From Plantago major (Eukaryota > Streptophyta > Magnoliopsida > Lamiales > Plantaginaceae), in the NCBI GenBank assembly GCA_026545765.1, contig CM048840.1:57785574-57849573 (forward strand): a stretch of DNA of 64,000 nt. Reading direction: 5' to 3'. Both the position numbers and the translations under genes were made by a program. Under the pieces are notes generated by a model, which saw only the letters and a program-made list of their open reading frames with translations, was not told the origin of the DNA and did not search any database. Positions 34,775 to 46,184 of this stretch are shown here, in pieces; position 1 is the stretch's first letter, and the number at the start of each line of letters is the position of its first letter.

Positions 34775-37085
34775 GAAGGTACCATTATGTGAAAGTTTCC
34801 ACATAGGTACGACAGCACTGTTAGTTTTACAGGGATTCAGAAAGATTGTGGAAGTACAAGCAGCTGGTACCACTTCTCTAAGTTTCTCCCTAATCCAGCT
34901 ACCATCAGGATTCATCCAATCAGACAATTCAAGGTGCCAGTCTTTAGTGATTAAGGGGTTAAGGGCACAAAAGAACAACTTATGATGAGGTTGTTCAGTG
35001 AAGAGCCATTCAACCCACCAGAAGTATACCTGACCTTTACCTGGTCTCCAAGCCATAAGATCATTTGCCTTAGCATGAACACTTACTATTCTTTTCCACA
35101 TAAAAGAATCTGTGGTTTTGCACACTCTAGTTAAGGGCTGAAAATGGTTCAAGTAATTGGCATGCATGAAATTTGCCCCAAAGAGAGGAGTTTTGTCTTA
35201 CTTTAAACCCAAGCTTAAAGGAGAAAGCTACTGCCATATATGCCAAACTGAACAAACCCAAACCTCCTTTAGAGATGGGAAAACACACTTTTGTCCACCT
35301 AGTGCAATGGGTCTTTCTCCGAGTACTAGTAGTACCCCAAAAGAATCTGGCAAATAGAGTTTCAATTTCCTGCACAACAGATTTAGGAGGGGAAAGAACC
35401 TGAAGCACATAAATGGGTATAGCACTTGGCACACTCTAGATGAGTGTAAGTCTGCTTCCCTGAGACAAAGATACAAGATTCCACCCGTTGAGCTTGTTTC
35501 TAATCTTATTCACAATGGGTACAAAAGCATATTTCTTATTTTTTTCCTTTACAAATAGGGGCTCCCAGATAATTGAAAGGAAAAAGCATGGAATAAAACC
35601 CAAGACAAGAGGCTATTTGACCACTATTTGCAAGTTTTTCAGCAATAAAACCACTCTTAATCACATTGATTTTTTGACCAGAAACAGATTCATACTTCAA
35701 CAAACACATTTTCAACATTTCCAAATTGGTTTTCTTGCCATTGCAGATAAGAATACAATCATCTACATAGGCCAAGTGAGAAATGCATAAACCTTTAGGA
35801 ATGTGATAAAACATGGAGGGGTTCTTTTGAATCAAATCATTGATCCCTCTAGAAAACCATTCATTCATGAGAATGAATATAGCAGGGGATAGAGGATCTC
35901 CCTGTCTCAACCCTTGCTTTGCTGTAATAAAACCACATGTCTCACTATTCACTAAAATGCTAAACTGACAGCAAGAAACAATGCCTTTAAATAAAGTAAC
36001 ACATTTATCAGAAAAGCCAAAAGCAGACAAAACAGCAAAAAGGAAGGTCCAGTTCACTCTATAATAAGATTTCATGAGGTCCAGCTTAAGAATAACATTG
36101 GACCCTCTAATTTTCTCAATAGCCAGAGAGAATTCTTGAGCTAATAAAATATTATCATCAATAGCTCTATCTTACACAAAACTACTTTGATTGGCAGAGA
36201 TTAAGGAAGGAAGAAAATTTGCCAATCTATCATTCAACAGCTTTGAAATGATATTTTGAACATTAGTGCATAAGCTTATGGGTCTAAAATCAGCCCAAGA
36301 CTCAGGAGCAAGTTTTTTAGGAATCACAACAATAAGAGTATGAGAAAAACCTTTAGGTAACACAAAACCATCAAAGTAATCACATACAGCTTCCAATATA
36401 TCATCACACATAATATCCCAACAAACTTGAAAAAAGTGACCAGAAAATCCATCAGGACCAGCAGCAGAATCAGGTTTCAGAGCAAAGACAACTTTTTTTA
36501 GTTCAGACAAAGTAGGCATTGTTTCAATCAGTTGATTCATATGCTCATTCACCAAATTAGGAATGATATTAAGTTCTGAGCCAAAACTGGGAGTGTTCCA
36601 AGGGTTCTCAGGAGGAGAGAAGATAGAGGTGAAATAATCCACACCAGAGTTCTTTATATACGTAGGGGTAAGACAAGGTATACCTGCTAGAGATAAGCCT
36701 TGAATATTCATTTTTGGATGTTTCCTCTTGACATCATTATGGATGAATTTGATGTTTCTTTCTCCCTCCACCTTCCATTTGGGAGCTGCCTTTTGTCTCC
36801 AAAAGGCTTCCTCCATATCTAAAGCTTTAGAAAAAGTGTCAGGCAAGAGAAGGCTCTCGTTGTTAGCAGGAGAAGAAGGATCATTTAAGACAGAAGCTTC
36901 AAGTAAAATAACATTACTTTCTAATTTTTTCAAATTAACAAAAATGTTACCAAACTTATGCTTGTTCCACCAAATCAGGTATTGTTGAGCCTAAACAACT
37001 TTTCTTTAAAATTTTCAAACCTACATTTCTAGCAGGAATAGACCAGTTACTTTTAACATCATTCACAAAATCCATACATGCTCCA
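34775..37085 (-). pseudogene. L1-type LINE ORF2, reverse transcriptase to C-terminal part
   Basis: Minus strand. It begins after the solo LTR with a linker and ERNIKFIHNDVKRKHPKMNI. Reverse transcriptase blocks follow: PDSAAGPDGFSGHFFQ, VIPKKLAPESWADFRPISLC, NILLAQEFSLAIEK, LKLDLMKSYYRVNW, AKQGLRQGDPLSPAIFIL, and the active site ISHLAYVDDCILICNG (YVDD in place of the usual YADD/FADD). The thumb-like part has FPFNYLGAPI. Below 35530 frame changes occur and the C-terminal part reads WKRIVSVHAKANDLMAWRPG and ends at MWKLSHNGTF, where family B's LTR cuts it. The enzyme primes reverse transcription at nicked target DNA. Confidence 0.85.
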
Positions 37086-37347
37086 TGATGAGTCGATTTT
37101 ACATCATCTCATTTGGTCTTTTTTACCATCTTATTGCCATTCTCAAATATAGTTTTTATGTGTTTTATTAGTGTTTGTAACGTTTTCGTGTTTTGTGTGT
37201 TTTGTAGGTGTTTGGTGAAAACTCATTGAGACAAGGCTAAACCAGTGCATATTAATGCATTAATGGAAGCACGAAAGTTCCAAGACCTGAAAGGTGGTTG
37301 AAAACGGAGTTGATCGGTTGAAACGGAAGTGGATTTGGAGTTCAGAC

Positions 37348-37982
37348 TGTTGAGGGCAAAGTCCTCCAAACACTTAAATGAATTTCCCTTGCTTTCCTTC
37401 ACGCTAAGTACCTAGACCATGTTTGAGTAAGAACCACCTTGCTTGTAAGAACCAAAAAGTAAGAGCCCGTAAGAACTATCGTACTGATAAGAGGCGATGT
37501 GTAAGGACCTGCACAAGTAGCTTGGAGCCGGGGGGGGGGGGGGGGGGGGGGTAGGACCAAACACCCGGTTTGCTAAGTGTCAAACCGGTCCGAGACTTTA
37601 CTTAAGAGAGACCGAAGATCTACTCTGTATAATAGTAGGGAAGGTAAGTATCCAGGAAGAAGGCTTGACTTACTTTGCATTATGAGGATAAGTCCATATT
37701 TATAGATTTCCCTTGAGAAACGGAGGACTCACAAGATCGCGGCAAGTGTAAGGCTCAGGTTGCGCCAACAATGCTCTATTAGGCCCATGGCCCAATGTCT
37801 TGATAGGCCTATGGCCCAATAGGTTGGTTTGGTTAGGACGTCCTGCTTAGGACTGTAGTCCGATAGAGCGGTTAGGACGTCCCGCTTAGGACTGTAGTCC
37901 GATAGAGCGGTTAGGATGTCCCGCTTAGGACAGTAGTCCGATAGAGCAGTTAGGACGTCATGGACATATTCTTGTATCAACA
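37348..37982 (-). repeat. 3' LTR of the Tat-like element
   Basis: 635 bp. It holds a run of 22 G at 37530-37551 and the stem-loop at 37564-37588. It is longer than its partner because of an insertion near 37460-37530 and the longer G run. It ends TTGTATCAACA. Confidence 0.9.
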
Positions 37983-38245
37983 TATGTCCCCCTAGTTTCC
38001 AAGTATCTTAGTAGAAGATAGTTGTGGAACTATAGTGTCCAGGGAGCTTAGAATGCCTTTGGCGCCTTGGACATATTTTTGTGTCAACATATGTCCCCCT
38101 AGTTTCCAAGTATCTTAGTAGAAGATAGTTGAGGAACTATAGTGTCCGGGGAGCTTAGAATGCCTTTGGCGCCTTGGACATATTTCTATATCAACATATG
38201 GCCCCCTAATTTCCAAGTATCTTAGTAGAAGATAGTTGAGGAACT
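37983..38245. repeat. 107-bp repeat reiterating the PPT-LTR junction
   Basis: The phrase TATGTCCCCCTAGTTTCCAA, the complement of the polypurine tract, starts at 37983, 38090 and 38197. The second and third copies are each preceded by the LTR-tip phrase GGACATATTT then TCAACA. So the junction between tract and LTR tip is present three times in tandem. Confidence 0.85.
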
Positions 38246-38716
38246 ATCGTGTCCAGGGATCTTCTTAGTGCGATCGATCTTGTGAGCTTTGAAAATTTTC
38301 CTTATCCGTGTCCTCTCTTATCTTTCCCCTATCTCTCCCCCCCACTTTTCTTACAATCCGAGACGAGATGTCACGGACTGTAGGAAAAGAGGTATTTGTA
38401 AGAAAGATAAGGGTCAAACGTGGAGGCTTAGGATCAGGGTAAATTTTGTCACTCGGATGTGCGGATCTGAGGTGCCATTCCGGCTAAATTTTTCTGTGTA
38501 AATTTTGTTACTCGAATGTCGGATCCGGACTTGGAAAAAATATATATAACTTCTTTCATTTGCCACACTCCTAAGAGAGTGATTTTTAAGTTGATATTGA
38601 AGCCCCTTGGGTCAGCATCTAAGCCTCATCAATGCTGGTCAAACAGTTAGGTTCACCGAGCAATGGGATCAGAAGGAGGTGCTTTAGCTGCAATTTCTCA
38701 CTTTCCATCTTTCTAC

Positions 38717-38859
38717 TATAAATAGTAACCTTCTCTTCCGTATTTTTCCCAATACTAGCAGATTTCTTCATTTCCATCATTTTACTATAAATAGTAAATT
38801 TCTCTTCCTTTGCCCACTATTCGCAGTTTTCTTCTCTTCCCTCTTTTTACTATAAATAG
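38717..38859 (+). promoter_or_regulatory. Three antisense TATA boxes in palindromes
   Basis: TATAAATAG at 38717, 38786 and 38851, each inside ACTATAAATAGT. They are part of a repeat of about 67 bases. The host element lies on the minus strand, so these face antisense, as in the element at 1-4275. Confidence 0.5.
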
Positions 38860-38869
38860 TAAAATATAC

Positions 38870-41800
38870 CACCTAAATCACCTATTTTTCAACACAACAC
38901 CACACAGCCACATCCACTTTTCTCCTTCCGGTGCTTTCCTTGTATGAACACCAGTAGTCCGAGATGCTCCTCTTGCTGTTCCGGCCTCTGTTCCGCTACT
39001 TTTGTTCCTGTCTGGATCTCGAGGCGAGTGATTCTGTTCCGGTACCACAAGTCAGTCCGGAGCTAGTAGCTCTGTCTGAGATCTATTAGAGATCTGTTCT
39101 GTTTCTTTGCAGATTGCTAAGTCCGAAGTGCTCCGAAATCTGCTCTGCCAATTTCTTGTTCAAAGCTTCTTCTGATCCGGGTTTTGCATCCGAATCCGAG
39201 ATCTGAGTAATTGGGGGAAATAAGTGTCGGATTCAGGGTGGAAGAGTGTTGTAGCCATGAATTAAAGATTTGGCTTTTGGAGAGTGATTTGGTGGTTTCT
39301 GCGAGGAGAGTTCTGGAGTTGAGCAAGAAGAGGGGTAATCTGGTTGCATTGCAGAATAAACTTGTGCTTGTGCTATCTGTTTGTCTGAATCTTGTTTGCG
39401 TTCGTGTGTTCCGAAACAGGGCGTGTTTTTCCATTCCGAAATCGTGCTCTGTTGCTACAATAATCTTGGTCTGATTTGCTGCAGTTCCGTCACTCAAGCC
39501 TCGATTCGGAGTGAATAACGGTTCCATACCTGCTACTTGTGTAGTCCGATCTGGATTGGGTCCTCTCTATTTTGCGCTACAGTACGAGGTGCTTCACTTT
39601 TGTTCAGTCCGATACGAGAATTCGTTGAGCTCCAGTGAGTCCGGATGGATTGCTACATTGTCCGAAGCTCTCTATGTTTTATTCCGTCCTCTGTGTCTTG
39701 TTTCTGTCCGGAGCTCTCATTTTTGCTCAGTTTACCTCCGAAGCATGGCCTTAGACCTTAGTGAACTACAGTGCATACTCATCAGCTTCTCGTCGTCTTC
39801 ATGGCCGTATACTTCGAGCTGTTTAGTCTGAATTGAATCAGCTACAGTCGAAATTTGCCGGACACCACGAAGACAATGTTGCCCTTGCGATTTTATCCGG
39901 CTTTGTTCTGATTCATAACGAGATTCACTAGAGCTTATGCAGCTAGCCTTTCCTACGGATAAGGAGTCATTTTTCGTGTTGGTGAATCCCGAGATCCGAA
40001 GCTGCTGATTTTCTTGTCTAATCCGAAGCTATTCAGCCACAGTCTGGATCTTGGGTCTTCTTGTTCTATTTCGGACCACTTGGTCACATCTAGTTCTGTC
40101 CGCATCACTCAGTTTATTCTCTTTTCCCAGCTTCGAAGGAATTTGCCTTGCAGAGATTTTCCTTGAATTATAGAATCCATGGAGATTATAGATAATGTAC
40201 TTTGAGAGAAATAAAATGTCATTGAATATGGATCTGCTACAGTTGTCCGAAGAGCTCTGCCTTTTGTTCAAGGCTATCCGGATCCATCTGCTCCTATCTG
40301 TCCGAACCCAACCTGTTGTTTGCTTCTTCTTGTCTCAGTCCGAATCTGCCGCTCCATCCCTGGTTCGGATTCCAGAGCTCGCTGCAGTTTATTTCCATGG
40401 TCCGGATCTGGCGATTGTTTCCCGGTCGGATCTTTAGTCAAAATCCGAGGCTGGGAGATCTTGTCCAAGATCTGTTCGAGTTAGCGATTCCTATTTGCAG
40501 CTGTAGTTCCGGTCTGAGGTATGTCCGGAGGTAGGAATTCCGTCCAAGTTCTCTCTTGCGAAGTCCGGAGCTAGCAGTTCTGTTTGAGATCTGTTCTCCG
40601 TTCATGTTTCGTGCTACAACAATTTGAATCCTGTAGCAAAGAAGTTTTTTACAGTCCGATGTTCAGCTTCATCTCCTGCGTGTTCCGGATATGTGCTGTT
40701 TTCGTCGAAGGCAAGTTGTTCAGCCACTCTCTGTCCGAAACTCCAGTACTTCTCCGTTTTTGTTCAGTTCGCCACCTTGTTGATATTGTGGAGGGTGAGA
40801 CGGCATCCCCATGTTTGAATGTCTAGTTTGCGGAAACTGCTAAGGCGCCATTGGCACAAAAGTTTGTTGTAGTGGCGGAGAGTTCCGAGACGAAATTGCA
40901 TAGGCATGGTGACAGGAACCACATGATTAATCAGGAGAGGAGGTTGAAGTGGATGCAAGACTGTGAACTCATTTGTGTGTTGTTGTTCGAGTTCTCTAGG
41001 CGCGCCATTTTTCTCCGATCCGAGGTTTGAGTCAATAAGTTCAGTCCGAGATCTATGTTGTTTGAGATCTCTTTATCCGCTCGAAGTCTTTTGAGTCCGA
41101 GTTCTTTTCTTTCTTAAGGCGCCCACAACACAATAAGTTCGTTAACAACGGATGATATAGAAGTTCTTGTTCTTGTTCATTCTCTACTTCGGATATGCTA
41201 TAGTGTCGGAAGCTTGCTCTCTTTGCTCCGGATCCCAGTTCGAAGCTTAGTTCGGCCAGAGTGGGCTCTTGTTCGAGCTTGCCTATGATGTCCGAGGCTC
41301 TGTACTGTTCATAGGTACAGTTCCGGATCGCAGTAGATGTCTGAAGCGTCATCTTGTCCGAGTCTTTCTCTTCTTCTTTTGTATCACCATTTTTATTTGT
41401 TTTGCAATTCAATTTTCGTTGATTCGAATGTTTCTGTAATTGAACTTGTAGACCTTTGTCCGAATCTCTATGTTCTGTTCCAACAAGATGGCCTTTGTCT
41501 TGTAGCTAAGCTTACCATATAGGTTGCTATCATGTATTATGACAGTCAATTAGCAAATTATGCTCTTATTGTGTGAGAGGTATGGAGATTTCATACATGA
41601 TGTTTTTGCCATAAGGTAATTTCACCCTTTCGACAGGCGTATGCATTATACCAAGCCACGTGTGCTAAATAGGCCCATGTTACTCAATGGGCACAGACGT
41701 ATCGATGCAGGTTAGGACCTATGCCGTCCTGGTAGACTTTTAGTGATGGCGTAGTAGTGCTTTGGAAGAAGATCTGAGCCTACTTGTCCTAGCCAAGACC

Positions 41801-42030
41801 AACTTGTATTAGCTACTTAGTGGGATTGACTTAACCCCTTTTATACATTCGAGGGTCTTCTGTTGTGAGGCGTCCGACCCGGAGTTTGTCCGGTCCTAGG
41901 CTAGCTTCGGACGTTAGGCTTCCCTTTGTCTGTTTATTCAGTAAGAGGGATTGGACCAATAGCGAGAGTGGGTCGGACCGAGTCGATGCGAAGGGGCGTA
42001 GGATAGAGACGCTTTTTGGAAGTGGTAAGG
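38870..42030. other. TCCGA-rich interior of the Tat-like element, no gene seen
   Basis: A long stretch with frequent TCCGA(A/G) and GAGCTC words on the plus strand. Several frames of 60-140 codons exist on both strands but none shows a domain or motif. It corresponds in position to the antisense gene region of the element at 1-4275, so it may be a fully decayed antisense gene plus non-coding sequence. Confidence 0.4.
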
Positions 42031-42285
42031 TCCGAGAGAGGACTTCCTAACGGACGGGGTCCGTGTGAGAGGATAACTTATTCATCCATAAGAGGGATGG
42101 GTTATCTTTAAAGCAACCGGTGTTGTTGGATGGTCCGAGTAAGGACATCCGAACGGACAAGAGTCCGTGTGAGAGGATAACTCATCCATTCGTAAGAGGG
42201 ATGGGGTGTTATCTTTTAGTGAAAACCGGTTTTTCGGAACGGTTCGAGAGAGGACCTCCGAACGGACGAGAGTCCGTGTTACGCC
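42030..42285. repeat. Repeat of about 107 bp, 2.3 copies
   Basis: GAGTCCGTGTGAGAGGATAAC-type phrases near 42058 and 42165 and GAGAGTCCGTGTTAC near 42270. Each is preceded by GGACxTCCxAACGGAC and followed by CCAT(C/A)(C/A)GTAAGAGGGATGGG. It is followed downstream by a GAAT microsatellite at about 42406-42450. Confidence 0.75.
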
Positions 42286-42857
42286 GAGACAGTCGAGCTT
42301 ATATAATTTCGTGGGTGTCGGACCAACTTATTAATCGAAAACATGTCCTTGACGAATCATGTACGCTTGTAGTATATGAAGTATTGATAAATAATGCGTG
42401 CGTGCATGATGAATGAATGAATGGATGAATGAATGATGCAATGAATGTGAATGTATGGTAAATGATGATTTCAAGTTAGGTCAGAATACTTACTTTTTCA
42501 TCGAAAAATGTAGAGCATTATTTTCGGTTCTCCGTTTTAAGAGAAGCCAGTGAAATTGGAGATTGGGATTCGAAATAAACAAATCCCAACCTTTAAAAGT
42601 ATCTCCTAGATTTTAAGCTTCTGGAGTTGGCCTCACTTTTGCTTGTGCAGCCAAAGGTGTAAGATGCTTATCCTAGCCACTCTGGTAGTAGGAGACTTGT
42701 CCTGGCCACTTTGGCGTTGGAGACGGTCCTAGCCACTTTGCCGGTAGGAGGCTGTCCTAGCCAAATTGGTAGCAAGTGTCGGATGTTTGTAGAACAATGA
42801 GTGTCTCACTTAGTTGGTCCGGAGGACGTAGTCTGACCTTAACGCGATCTCTAAGAC

Positions 42858-43705
42858 ATGGTCAAGGACCCGCTCCGAGGATATGGTGAGAACATAGTCC
42901 GAGGCCTCGGTGAGAACCTGCTCCGAGGAGAGGGTGCGGACCTGCTCCGAGGAGATGGAAAGAACCGGGTCCGAGGACATGGTAAGAGCCTGGTCCGAGG
43001 AGATGGTGAGGACCTGCTCCGAGGAGATGGTGAGAACATGTTCCGAGGCCATGGTAAGAACCTGCTCCGAGGAGATGGTGAGGACCTGGTCCGAGGAGAT
43101 GGTGAGAACCTGCTCCGAGGAGATGGTGAGGACTTGCTCCGAGTAGATGGTGAGAACCTGGTCCGAGGCCATGGTAAGAACCTTCTCCGAGGAGATGGTA
43201 AGAACCGGGTTCGAGGAGATGGTAAGGACCTGGTCCGAGGAGATGGTGAGAACCTGGTCAGACGAGATGGTGAGAACCTGGTCCGAGGCCAAGGTAAGAA
43301 CCTGCTCCGAGGAGATGGTGAGGACCTGCTCCGAGGAGATGGTTAGAACCTGGTCCAAGGCTATGGTAATAACACGCTCCGAGGAGATGGCAAGAACCTG
43401 GTCCGAGGAGATGGTGAGAACCTGGTCCGAGGAGATGGTGAGAACCTGGTCCGAGGCTATGGTAAGAACCTGCTCCGAGGAGATGGTTTGGACCTGCTCC
43501 GTGGAAATTGTAAGAACCGGGTCCAAGGACATGGTAAGGACCTGGTCCAAGGAGATGGTGAGGACCTCCGAAGAGATGGTAAGAACCGGGTCCAAGGACA
43601 TGGTAAGGACCTTGTCCGAGGAGATGGTGAGGACCTCCGAAGAGATTGTAGGAACCGGGACCAAGGACATGGTAAGGACCTACTCCGAGGACATGGTCCG
43701 ACCTT
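42858..43705. repeat. 24-bp tandem array, about 35 units
   Basis: Units vary around GTCCGAGGAGATGGTGAGAACCTG. Since 24 is a multiple of three, every frame stays open and gives 8-residue repeats: MVRTWSEE on the plus strand and VLTISSDQ on the minus strand, with frames of up to 286 codons. It lies near the 5' LTR in the sense orientation (minus). I read it as non-coding satellite-like sequence of the kind known in Tat-lineage elements. Confidence 0.88.
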
Positions 43706-44125
43706 ATCCGGCCTTAGGGAGCTTAGGATATGGTGCCTAGGATGTGGTCCGAGGATTGTTTCTAGGGCGTGGTCCTATCCTGCCTTCCTTGGATTATTTT
43801 TTCTAAGTGTTCCACTGACCTCATCTTCTTTTGCCTTCTCAAACCTTTTTCGGAAGAGCGTGATGATGTCCACCTAAGACTTGATGGAGTTATCGGGTAA
43901 GAGTGGTTGAGAAGATAAGAGCTTTCATGTTATCATTCAGACCATTTGACTCCATCCGGCTCTCATACCTAGTTAGATGACCCACGGGACAAGTATCACT
44001 TGTCCTCTTTGCATGAGTGGTCTCCCTCGCGGCCTAGGAGCTGAACTTCTTACTGCTGCAGTAACGGTTCTTGCTGATCTTCTTCGTCTTTCCATTGCTG
44101 GAAGAGTACAGAGCTTCTTGTAATG
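43706..44125. other. Leader region of the Tat-like element
   Basis: Between the array and the primer-binding site. No gene is seen. Confidence 0.5.
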
Positions 44126-44147
44126 GTTCCCACAGACGGCGCCAAAA
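44126..44147 (-). other. Primer-binding site
   Basis: The minus strand reads TTTTGGCGCCGTCTGTGGGA directly after the 5' LTR end CTCAACA. TGGCGCC is the usual start of the tRNA-complementary site in many Tat and Athila elements. It fixes the element's orientation. Confidence 0.8.
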
Positions 44148-44714
44148 TGTTGAGGGCAAAGTCCCCCAAACACTTAAATGAATTTCCCTTGCTTTCCTTC
44201 ACGCTAAGTACCTAGACCATCTTTGAGTAAGAACCACCTTACTTGTAAGAACCGTCGTACTGATCGGGGGGGGGGGGGGGGGTCAGGACCAAAGACCCGC
44301 TTTGCTAAGTGTCAAACCGGTCCGAGACTTTACTCAAGAGAGACCGAAGATCTACTTTGTATAATAGTCGGGAAGGTAAGAGTCCGGGAAGAAGGCTTGA
44401 CTTACTTTGCATTATGAGGATAAGTCCATATTTATAGGTTTCCCTTGAGAAAAGGAGGACTCACAAGATCGCGCCAAGTGTAAGGCTCAGGTTGCGCGAA
44501 CAATGCTCTATTAGGCCCGTGGCCCAATGTCTTGATAGGCCTATGGCCCAATAGGTTGGTTGGGTTAGGACGTCCTGCTTAGGACTGTAGTCCGATAGAG
44601 CGGTTAGTACGTACCGCTTAGGACTGTAGTCCGACAGAGCGAATAGGACGTTCCACTTAGGACAGTAGTCCGATAGAGCAGTTAGGACGTCAAGGACATA
44701 TTCTTGTATCAACA
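44148..44714 (-). repeat. 5' LTR of the Tat-like element
   Basis: 567 bp, from TGTTGAGGGC to TGTATCAACA in plus orientation. It has a run of 17 G at 44266-44282 and the stem-loop at 44296-44320 with one mismatch. Confidence 0.9.
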
Positions 44715-44932
44715 CGGACGACGATTTTAGAGCCGTTTAAGTGAAAGAGCGCGAAATTCGAACTATGATGGAGCAGCTTTGGCATTTTGGCCATAACTTT
44801 CTCATATAAACTCCGATTGACATGATATTGGTGTCCACGCGTAGATAAGAGAGCTACAACATTAAAGAAGGAACCATGTCCAAATTCCGACCTTATATAC
44901 TCAAAATGGCAAAACAGTGGTGCTAGAGGAAA

Positions 44933-45017
44933 CTGGCGACGCCAGAAGTCACCTGGCGAACGCCAGTCTGACCCGTAAGTCGACTGGCGATGCCAGGTGA
45001 CCTGCTGGCGATGCCAG
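44933..45017. other. Four GC-rich palindromes in the solo LTR U3
   Basis: CTGGCGACGCCAG at 44933, CTGGCGAACGCCAG at 44953, CTGGCGATGCCAG at 44984 and again at 45005, about 55 bases before the TATA box at 45072. Each can fold on itself, and the copies can also pair with one another. Confidence 0.85.
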
Positions 45018-46184
45018 ATGTCTTTTTGGGCTCAATATCGGCCCGTTTTCGACCCATAACGCTTTTTTCACTATATATAACCTATTTTCTTGATTTTTTA
45101 GGAGATTCTCATTATTTTTCTTCTATTCCTTTTCTTTCAACCTAGAACTGATTTTACGAGGTAATTACCTACCCATTCGTGGAGGTAATTGAACCGTTTT
45201 CTCTTGTAATACGACGATTGATTATTGATTGAGAGCACATTCATCATACTGTCCACCAGTTCGATTCAAGTTCTTCAATTCTTACCTAGGGTTTATGACA
45301 CGATTAGGTAAAATTGTTTCTTATCTCGTTTCTTAATTTTTGGTATTGATTATGTTTAGCGTATGACGGTTTATGATTCTGATTAGGTTTTGCATATGAT
45401 GAGTGCTTAAGCAGCCTAGTTATGGGGTGGTGACGAATTCAATGCATGCTAGTTAGGGTTCGTGTATTCAATATATATAAGATCGATTTACTTTGTCTTT
45501 GTTTTGATTAATTGCATACAATATACATTTGATGTTCATTATGTAAAATCACCCATAGATTAAGCATCTGTGCAAAATTACCAATAGATTAAGCATTTGT
45601 TCCTTTTAACCAAAACGTTTTACGTCTTGCTATATCTATTAGTTTTTTTCAAACAGTAATATCTGCATTAGCTTATTAATTGTAGCTTAGTGGAATTGAC
45701 GCCTTCACTAATGCTATTTGTTTTCTAGAACTTTATACAGTTAGTTCATTGTCATAGATCTACATACCTTACGTGACATAAGGTGTCTGCCTAGAAAAGC
45801 CTAGATCAGTGTAATAATCGGTAGGGCATGTCCCAGTGATAACTAGAGTAAATCGACATTATTATTGTTGCATGTTTCCTGCTAGCTAGCTTGTTTTCTA
45901 TCACCACACAATAATCAGTGTAATCATATCGTTCTCGTTTAGATTAATCTGTTTTCTAGTTAGATCGCATAGTTGATAGATAATAAGAGTCAATCTGCTG
46001 CCGAAGCAAAAACAATATTTACTGCTTTCCTTAAGGTTATTATTATTCGTAAACAAGACTCAGCTAGTTAAGTCCTTCGAGCCCGACCTCGGGGTTAACT
46101 TCACTGCACTACAAGTTTTCGTAGTGTTGAGAATTAACTCTTGGCTTAAACAAATTTAGAACTTTGATTTGACACATCACTCCA

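Larger units (their letters stand above)
37348..44714 (-). mobile_element. Non-autonomous Tat-like LTR element
   Basis: 7367 bp on the minus strand, with LTRs 37348-37982 and 44148-44714 and a target duplication with one mismatch (CAGAC and CGGAC). Next to the 5' LTR (complement of 44126-44147) is the primer-binding site TTTGGCGCCGTCTGTGGGAA, common in Tat-type elements. Next to the 3' LTR is the purine tract GGAAACTAGGGGGACATA. No gag or pol motif was found in the 6.2-kb interior, which holds a 24-bp array, a 107-bp repeat and a large TCCGA-rich non-coding region. It must depend on proteins from a relative such as the element at 1-4275. Confidence 0.9.
37086..46179 (+). mobile_element. Athila-type solo LTR, family C, split by a nested element
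   Basis: TGATGAGTCGATTTTAC at 37086 and TTTGACACATCA ending at 46179, flanked by a perfect target duplication CTCCA (37081-37085 and 46180-46184). The LTR parts are 37086-37347 and 44715-46179; between them sits a Tat-like element. There is no internal region of its own, so it is a solo LTR left by recombination. It has a TATA box at 45072 (TATATATAA) and four palindromes at 44933-45017. It interrupts the LINE ORF2. Confidence 0.92.

Noticed and set aside
38870..41520. Many frames of 60-136 codons in the Tat-like element interior
   Set aside because: They overlap on both strands, show no motif, and reflect low stop density in TCCGA-rich sequence.
42810..43740. Frames of 286 and 197 codons with 8-residue repeats on both strands
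   Set aside because: The 24-bp array explains open frames on both strands at once, and the composition is that of the repeat only.
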